Assembly: GCA_937910835.1 (NCBI GenBank)
Contig: CALEMG010000229.1
Span: 1-9,508 of the forward strand
Length of the DNA stretch: 9,508 nucleotides
Direction: 5' to 3'
Source of the DNA: an uncultured Alphaproteobacteria bacterium
GTDB taxonomy: Bacteria; Pseudomonadota; Alphaproteobacteria; Sneathiellales; Sneathiellaceae
The notes under the pieces are model-generated. The model had not been told where the DNA came from. It made no database searches and was given only the letters and a program-made list of their open reading frames with translations. Shown in pieces: positions 6,171 through 9,508 of the stretch; within the stretch, counting starts at the first letter, position 1; the number at the start of each line of letters is the position of its first letter. A program made the position numbers and the translations under genes.

Positions 6171-7505
6171 ATGATGGACTGGAATAAACTTCTCTCGACC
6201 CGGCGCCACGGACAGGATCACAACGATCCGGTCATCGCCTCGCGTAGCCCGTTTCACAAAGACCAGGACCGCATTGTTTTTTCCTCCGCCTTCCGGCGCT
6301 TGCAGGACAAGACGCAGGTTCATACGCTGGCGGAAAGCGATTATGTGCGGACGCGTCTTACCCATTCAATGGAGGTTGCATCCGTTGGCCGCTCTCTCGG
6401 CGCCAATGCTGGACAGGTCATTATTGATCGCCATTTGAAGGGCAGTGAACATAACCCTGCGGATTTCGGTCATATCGTGTCGGCCGCCTGCCTCGCCCAT
6501 GACATTGGCAACCCGCCCTTCGGACATTTCGGCGAGGAGATTATCCGCCATTGGTTCAAGAACGGGCATGATGCAGCGGAACGGGCGGCGGGCTTAACCG
6601 AAGCCGAAGCGTGCGACCTTGAAATGTTTGAGGGGAATGCGCAAGGATTCCGCATTCTGACGAGATTACAGAACTGGCGAAACTCTGGCGGCCTGCGGTT
6701 GACTTACGCCACCCTTGGCACTTTCATGAAATACCCAAGAACATCCATCGTAACCGCGCTTTCTCCTGGTGACAGTGGCGGCAAAAAATTCGGCGTGATG
6801 CAGTCCGAACGGGAATCTTTTCGAGAAATTGCTGATGAGCTCGGTCTTCTGCCGCATGGGGATGACGACTACTGGTGCCGGCACCCCCTCGCTTATCTGG
6901 TCGAAGCGGCGGATGATATCTGCTACAGCGTCGTCGATATCGAGGACGGGTATAAGCTTGGCCGCCTCGCCTATGGAGAGACCGAAGATTTGATGATCCG
7001 TATTCTTGGCAGCCCGCCTAAGCGCTACGCGGAAGTCGATGATCCGTCGGAGCGAATTTCCTATCTTCGCGCAAAATGTATTGGCCGTTTGATTGGAGAA
7101 GTGTCAGACATCTTCAAAGATTGCGAGGGAGATATCCTCGCTGGAAACTTCAAGGGCGATCTGTTGCATCACTCAAGGCGGGCAAAACTCTTCGATGAAA
7201 TTTATGCGCTCTGCCAGCGTGAAATCTACCGCCATCCGGAGCGTATCCAGGCCGAATTAAGCGGATCGGAAATTCTCACAACCCTGCTGGATGCGTTTTA
7301 TGATGCTAACCTCGATTGGGAAAAATTTAACCGCGACGGTACCGCCATGAACCCGAGATCTGACGTCCTGATGACCCTTTTCCCCGATGGGAATGAGAGC
7401 CCACGTGGCCGCTATGACTGGTTGCTCGGAATTACTGATTTTGTCTCGGGCATGACCGATTCTTTCGCGGTACGACAGTTTCGCGAGATCAGAGGCATCG
7501 TTTAA
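6171..7505 (+). CDS. dgt: HD-domain dGTPase / dNTP triphosphohydrolase
   Basis: This 444-residue protein belongs to the HD-superfamily dGTPase family, which hydrolyses dGTP or other dNTPs to the nucleoside and triphosphate and so sets dNTP pools. The N-terminal part has FSSAFRRLQDKTQV (residues 37-50) and TRLTHSMEVASVGRSLG (61-77). The metal-binding HD signature is visible as His65, His110-Asp111 in CLAHDIGNPPFGHFGE, and a later Asp in EAADDICYSVVDIEDG (245-260, probably Asp249). The length suits the bacterial family of about 440-500 residues. ATG 6171 gives the expected N-terminus MMDWNKLLSTRR; the second Met (6174) is equally possible, since no strong ribosome binding site is present. It lies 91 nt after the small unknown gene and 91 nt before the DUF2336 gene. 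A housekeeping role is most likely; some relatives act in phage defence by depleting dNTPs, but no defence genes are seen here. Confidence 0.94.
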   Translation: MMDWNKLLSTRRHGQDHNDPVIASRSPFHKDQDRIVFSSAFRRLQDKTQVHTLAESDYVRTRLTHSMEVASVGRSLGANAGQVIIDRHLKGSEHNPADFGHIVSAACLAHDIGNPPFGHFGEEIIRHWFKNGHDAAERAAGLTEAEACDLEMFEGNAQGFRILTRLQNWRNSGGLRLTYATLGTFMKYPRTSIVTALSPGDSGGKKFGVMQSERESFREIADELGLLPHGDDDYWCRHPLAYLVEAADDICYSVVDIEDGYKLGRLAYGETEDLMIRILGSPPKRYAEVDDPSERISYLRAKCIGRLIGEVSDIFKDCEGDILAGNFKGDLLHHSRRAKLFDEIYALCQREIYRHPERIQAELSGSEILTTLLDAFYDANLDWEKFNRDGTAMNPRSDVLMTLFPDGNESPRGRYDWLLGITDFVSGMTDSFAVRQFREIRGIV

Positions 7506-7533
7506 TCCCGCTTTCCTTGGGTTTTATCGCATG

Positions 7534-7549
7534 GTAACCCCCTATTAAC
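7534..7549 (+). promoter_or_regulatory. Possible CtrA-binding box upstream of the DUF2336 gene
   Basis: GTAA-CCCCCTA-TTAAC differs at a single base from TTAA-N7-TTAAC, the consensus for the alphaproteobacterial cell-cycle and motility regulator CtrA. It lies in the 91-nt gap between dgt and the DUF2336 gene, 48 nt before the latter's ATG, a position suited to promoter control. The motif is short and AT-poor around its spacer, and one match could be chance; the call rests on sequence similarity and position only. Confidence 0.35.
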
Positions 7550-7596
7550 CTACATATCCTAGAATTCTTCTTTTAGATTTCAGGCTAAAGACGTCC

Positions 7597-8709
7597 ATGT
7601 TGGTTGATTCTTCCCTTTACGGCGACCGTATCGCCGCAATGTTCGCCAAAATGCCGACGCCGATGCGGGTAAATACTGCACGCAAGGCGGCAGAGGGTTT
7701 TGTCGCGCAGGAATTGGCCGACGATGACCTAGAACTCACCGAAGCCATCATCAGCTATTTTGTCAATGACATCGATACCGCCGTGCGCCAGGCCATTGCA
7801 GACACCGTCAAGGAGTGCGAATTCCTGTCTCGGGAAATAACCATGAAGCTCGCTCTGGACGCAGATGAGATATCCTTTCCCATCGTCACTTATTCACCGA
7901 TCCTTTCGGATGAGGATCTATGGAAGATCCTGCAAAGCGCCAGTAACAATATCCAGACCGCAATTGCCTCGCGACCGCATATTGGTGTAAAATCCACGGC
8001 CCGCATCTCCGAAAGCGGTTGCTATTCGGCCATCAAAGCCTGTTTGAGAAATGAAACGGCGATTATCGGAAAGACGGCCTACGATCATATCCTTGGGCGT
8101 TTTGGTGATATAGATCCCATACAGGCACTTCTGGTCCACCGCCCCTTCCTCCCCGAAGAGATCGTTTCGCGGCTGTTTGATTTTATTTCCGAAGAATATA
8201 AACAGATTCTCATTGAGAGAAATCCGGTAGAGAGCACCACCTCCGTCAGTAAAATTCTCAATGCCCGCGAAAAAGCGCTCGCCAAGAGCCTGGATCGGAG
8301 AATGACCGATCATGAACAGAAAAAGAAATCAATCGCGCTAGAGCGGGAGGGACGCCTGACGGCAACGCTGATGCTTCGCCTGTTGATCACAGGCAATCAT
8401 GCATTTTTTGCCGCCGCGCTTGGCCATGCTTCCGGCATCTCGAAGAAACGAGTCATATCGCTGACGTCCGGGCGCGGTTACCTCGGTTTTCAGCGCCTGT
8501 ATGACCGCGCTGAGTTGCCGCCCTATCTCTACACAGCCTTCCGAACAGCTATGGAGGAGCACCGCAAGGCTACCCATTATCATCCGCGCGCCGATCTTGA
8601 CAATTTTCGCCAGCGCCTTATCGACCGGATTGCGGAAACCTATGGCTGGGACGATGATATGTCTCTTGAGGAGTTGATGGAAAAACTGCTTCCCAAACGC
8701 CTCCATTGA
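7597..8709 (+). CDS. DUF2336 domain-containing protein
   Basis: This 370-residue protein matches the DUF2336 family, found mainly in alphaproteobacteria and lacking a settled biochemical function. The N-terminal part resembles HEAT-like helical repeats (AAEGFVAQELADDDLELTEAIISYFVND, then TAVRQAIADTVKECEFLSREITMKLALD), followed by the family-typical ITMKLALDADEISFPIVTYSPILSDEDLWKILQS segment (about residues 82-113). The C-terminal third is a separate helical domain with GRLTATLMLRLLITGNHAFFAAALGHASGISKKRV and a Tyr/Arg-rich stretch. It looks soluble and cytosolic, with no signal peptide or membrane span. ATG 7597 begins MLVDSSLYGDRIAAMFAKMP; the upstream ribosome binding site is weak. It follows dgt by 91 nt, a gap with a possible CtrA box and no visible terminator, so it may have its own promoter. 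A regulatory or scaffold role is only a guess from the helical repeats. Confidence 0.88.
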   Translation: MLVDSSLYGDRIAAMFAKMPTPMRVNTARKAAEGFVAQELADDDLELTEAIISYFVNDIDTAVRQAIADTVKECEFLSREITMKLALDADEISFPIVTYSPILSDEDLWKILQSASNNIQTAIASRPHIGVKSTARISESGCYSAIKACLRNETAIIGKTAYDHILGRFGDIDPIQALLVHRPFLPEEIVSRLFDFISEEYKQILIERNPVESTTSVSKILNAREKALAKSLDRRMTDHEQKKKSIALEREGRLTATLMLRLLITGNHAFFAAALGHASGISKKRVISLTSGRGYLGFQRLYDRAELPPYLYTAFRTAMEEHRKATHYHPRADLDNFRQRLIDRIAETYGWDDDMSLEELMEKLLPKRLH

Positions 8710-8721
8710 CCTTTAAACTCT

Positions 8722-8753
8722 AGGCAATTCAAAAAACAAAATCGGAATTGCCT
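8722..8753. repeat. Perfect 9-bp inverted repeat abutting the start codon of the isomerase gene
   Basis: AGGCAATTC (8722-8730) and GAATTGCCT (8745-8753) are exact reverse complements separated by a 14-nt A-rich spacer. The right arm ends at the base before GTG 8754 and covers part of the likely ribosome binding site GGAA (8744-8747). In RNA this would form a hairpin hiding the site; in DNA the arms are about 23 bp centre to centre, close to two helical turns, as for an operator bound by a dimer. No U-run follows on either strand, so an intrinsic terminator for the DUF2336 gene is unlikely. Confidence 0.7.
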
Positions 8754-9350
8754 GTGACAAAATCTATCGATTATTATCTGACACTTGTATCTCCATGGGC
8801 TTTCCTTGGCCATGATCGCTTTGTAAAAATGGCCGCGCAGAACGATGCCAAGATCAATGTTATTCCCGTCAACTATGGGAAAATATTCAGCGAAACGGGA
8901 GGCTTGCCGCTTGCCAAGCGAAGTGAACAACGGAGAAGTTATCGCCTAATGGAACTCGCCAGGTGGCGCGAGGAACGTAACATCCCGATTAACATTCACC
9001 CGAAATTCTTCCCCGCCTCGGACCTGATCGCGGCCTTGATGGTCACCACGGTAGCCAAGCGCGGCGGCAATGCAATTGGCCTCACTGGCCTGTTTCAGAG
9101 ATTGGTCTGGATTGAGGACGGCAACATTGCAGATGAAGCCACGGCGATTGAAGTGGCCAACCGGGCAGGCCTTAATGGTGAAGAATTGCTGAAGGAAAGC
9201 CAGGATCCTGAAATCAAGGCGCTTTATGAAAAGAACACCGATGATGCAATCGCACGGGGGGTGTTTGGGGCGCCGACATATATTATTGGCGATGAGCTGT
9301 TCTGGGGTCAGGACCGACTTCAATTTGTAGAGAAAGCCCTTAAGAAATAA
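8754..9350 (+). CDS. 2-hydroxychromene-2-carboxylate isomerase-like protein (DsbA/kappa-GST fold)
   Basis: This 198-residue protein belongs to the thioredoxin-fold family that includes 2-hydroxychromene-2-carboxylate isomerase (NahD) and kappa-class glutathione transferases. The founding enzyme interconverts 2-hydroxychromene-2-carboxylate and trans-o-hydroxybenzylidenepyruvate in naphthalene degradation, using glutathione. The N-terminal YYLTLVSPWAFLGHDRF places the catalytic Ser at residue 13. GVFGAPTYIIGDELFWGQDRL near the C-terminus has the family's cis-proline region (Pro174) and the typical FWGxDRL ending. GTG 8754 is chosen because GGAA (8744-8747) is 6 nt upstream; TTG 8748 in the same frame is too close to that site. 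No ring-hydroxylating or ring-cleaving dioxygenase gene is nearby, so the in vivo role may be a general glutathione-dependent isomerase or transferase. It is followed after 21 nt by an alpha/beta hydrolase gene, probably co-transcribed. Confidence 0.9.
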   Translation: MTKSIDYYLTLVSPWAFLGHDRFVKMAAQNDAKINVIPVNYGKIFSETGGLPLAKRSEQRRSYRLMELARWREERNIPINIHPKFFPASDLIAALMVTTVAKRGGNAIGLTGLFQRLVWIEDGNIADEATAIEVANRAGLNGEELLKESQDPEIKALYEKNTDDAIARGVFGAPTYIIGDELFWGQDRLQFVEKALKK

Positions 9351-9371
9351 ATTTAAAAAAGGAGACAGGGA

Positions 9372-9508
9372 ATGGCTTTAGATCCCCAGGCAAAATGGGT
9401 ACTTGATATCGCAGAAGAAAAAGGATTGCCGCCACTTGATGAACTGACGCCAACCGAAGCCAAGGCCGCCTATGAGGAGAGGGCGCTAACCTTGACCTTC
9501 AAAGATGT
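9372..9508 (+). CDS. Alpha/beta hydrolase (lipase/esterase-like), 3'-truncated by the window edge
   Basis: Only the first 45 codons are in the window. ATG 9372 follows a strong AGGAGA ribosome binding site after a poly-A stretch. The N-terminus MALDPQAKWVLDIAEEKGLPPLDELTPTEAKAAYEER is typical of the hormone-sensitive-lipase-like alpha/beta hydrolases, which begin with a helical cap segment of this form before the hydrolase core. The HGGG oxyanion motif and catalytic Ser-Asp-His lie beyond the window and could not be checked. These enzymes cleave carboxylic esters of short to medium acids. It sits 21 nt after the isomerase-like gene and probably shares its transcript. The assignment rests on the N-terminal motif alone. 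Confidence 0.75.
   Translation, partial: MALDPQAKWVLDIAEEKGLPPLDELTPTEAKAAYEERALTLTFKD

Noticed and set aside
6171..7505. dgt as part of a phage-defence island
   Set aside because: Although some dGTPases deplete dNTPs against phage, no nuclease, toxin, integrase or other defence gene is nearby.

Overview
The window looks like a chromosomal stretch of an alphaproteobacterium, probably a free-living heterotroph. This is inferred from a type II lumazine synthase of the Brucella RibH2 kind, a DUF2336 protein, a TRAP transporter with acyl-CoA catabolism genes, and a possible CtrA box. The genus cannot be fixed from the sequence. No rRNA, tRNA, CRISPR array, transposase or prophage gene was seen.

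Region 1 (1-4867, + strand) is a carboxylic-acid uptake and catabolism cluster. It holds the C-terminal two thirds of a TRAP large permease, an acyl-CoA dehydrogenase, a family III CoA-transferase and an AMP-forming acyl-CoA synthetase. The gaps between genes are 31-56 nt, so they probably form one operon. A plausible scheme is import of a carboxylate, activation to its CoA thioester by the synthetase or the CoA-transferase, and dehydrogenation. The substrate cannot be read from the sequence. The dehydrogenase reading frame carries a single in-frame TGA (1233-1235) and is otherwise well preserved.

Region 2 (4870-5671, - strand) is ribH (type II lumazine synthase) with a full FMN riboswitch (RFN element) in its leader, a plausible promoter upstream, and a downstream hairpin that can mask the ribosome binding site. 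ribH runs tail-to-tail into the synthetase gene with only 2 nt between the stop codons.

Region 3 (5732-9508, + strand) holds a 115-residue protein of unknown function, an HD-domain dGTPase, a DUF2336 protein preceded by a near-consensus CtrA box, a 2-hydroxychromene-2-carboxylate isomerase-like (DsbA/kappa-GST fold) protein whose start abuts a perfect 9-bp inverted repeat, and the first 45 residues of an alpha/beta hydrolase.

No clearly new multi-gene system is visible. The points most worth a second look are the in-frame TGA and the hairpin just after it, the layout of the riboswitch expression platform, the unknown small gene divergent from ribH, the possible CtrA box, and the inverted repeat at 8722-8753.
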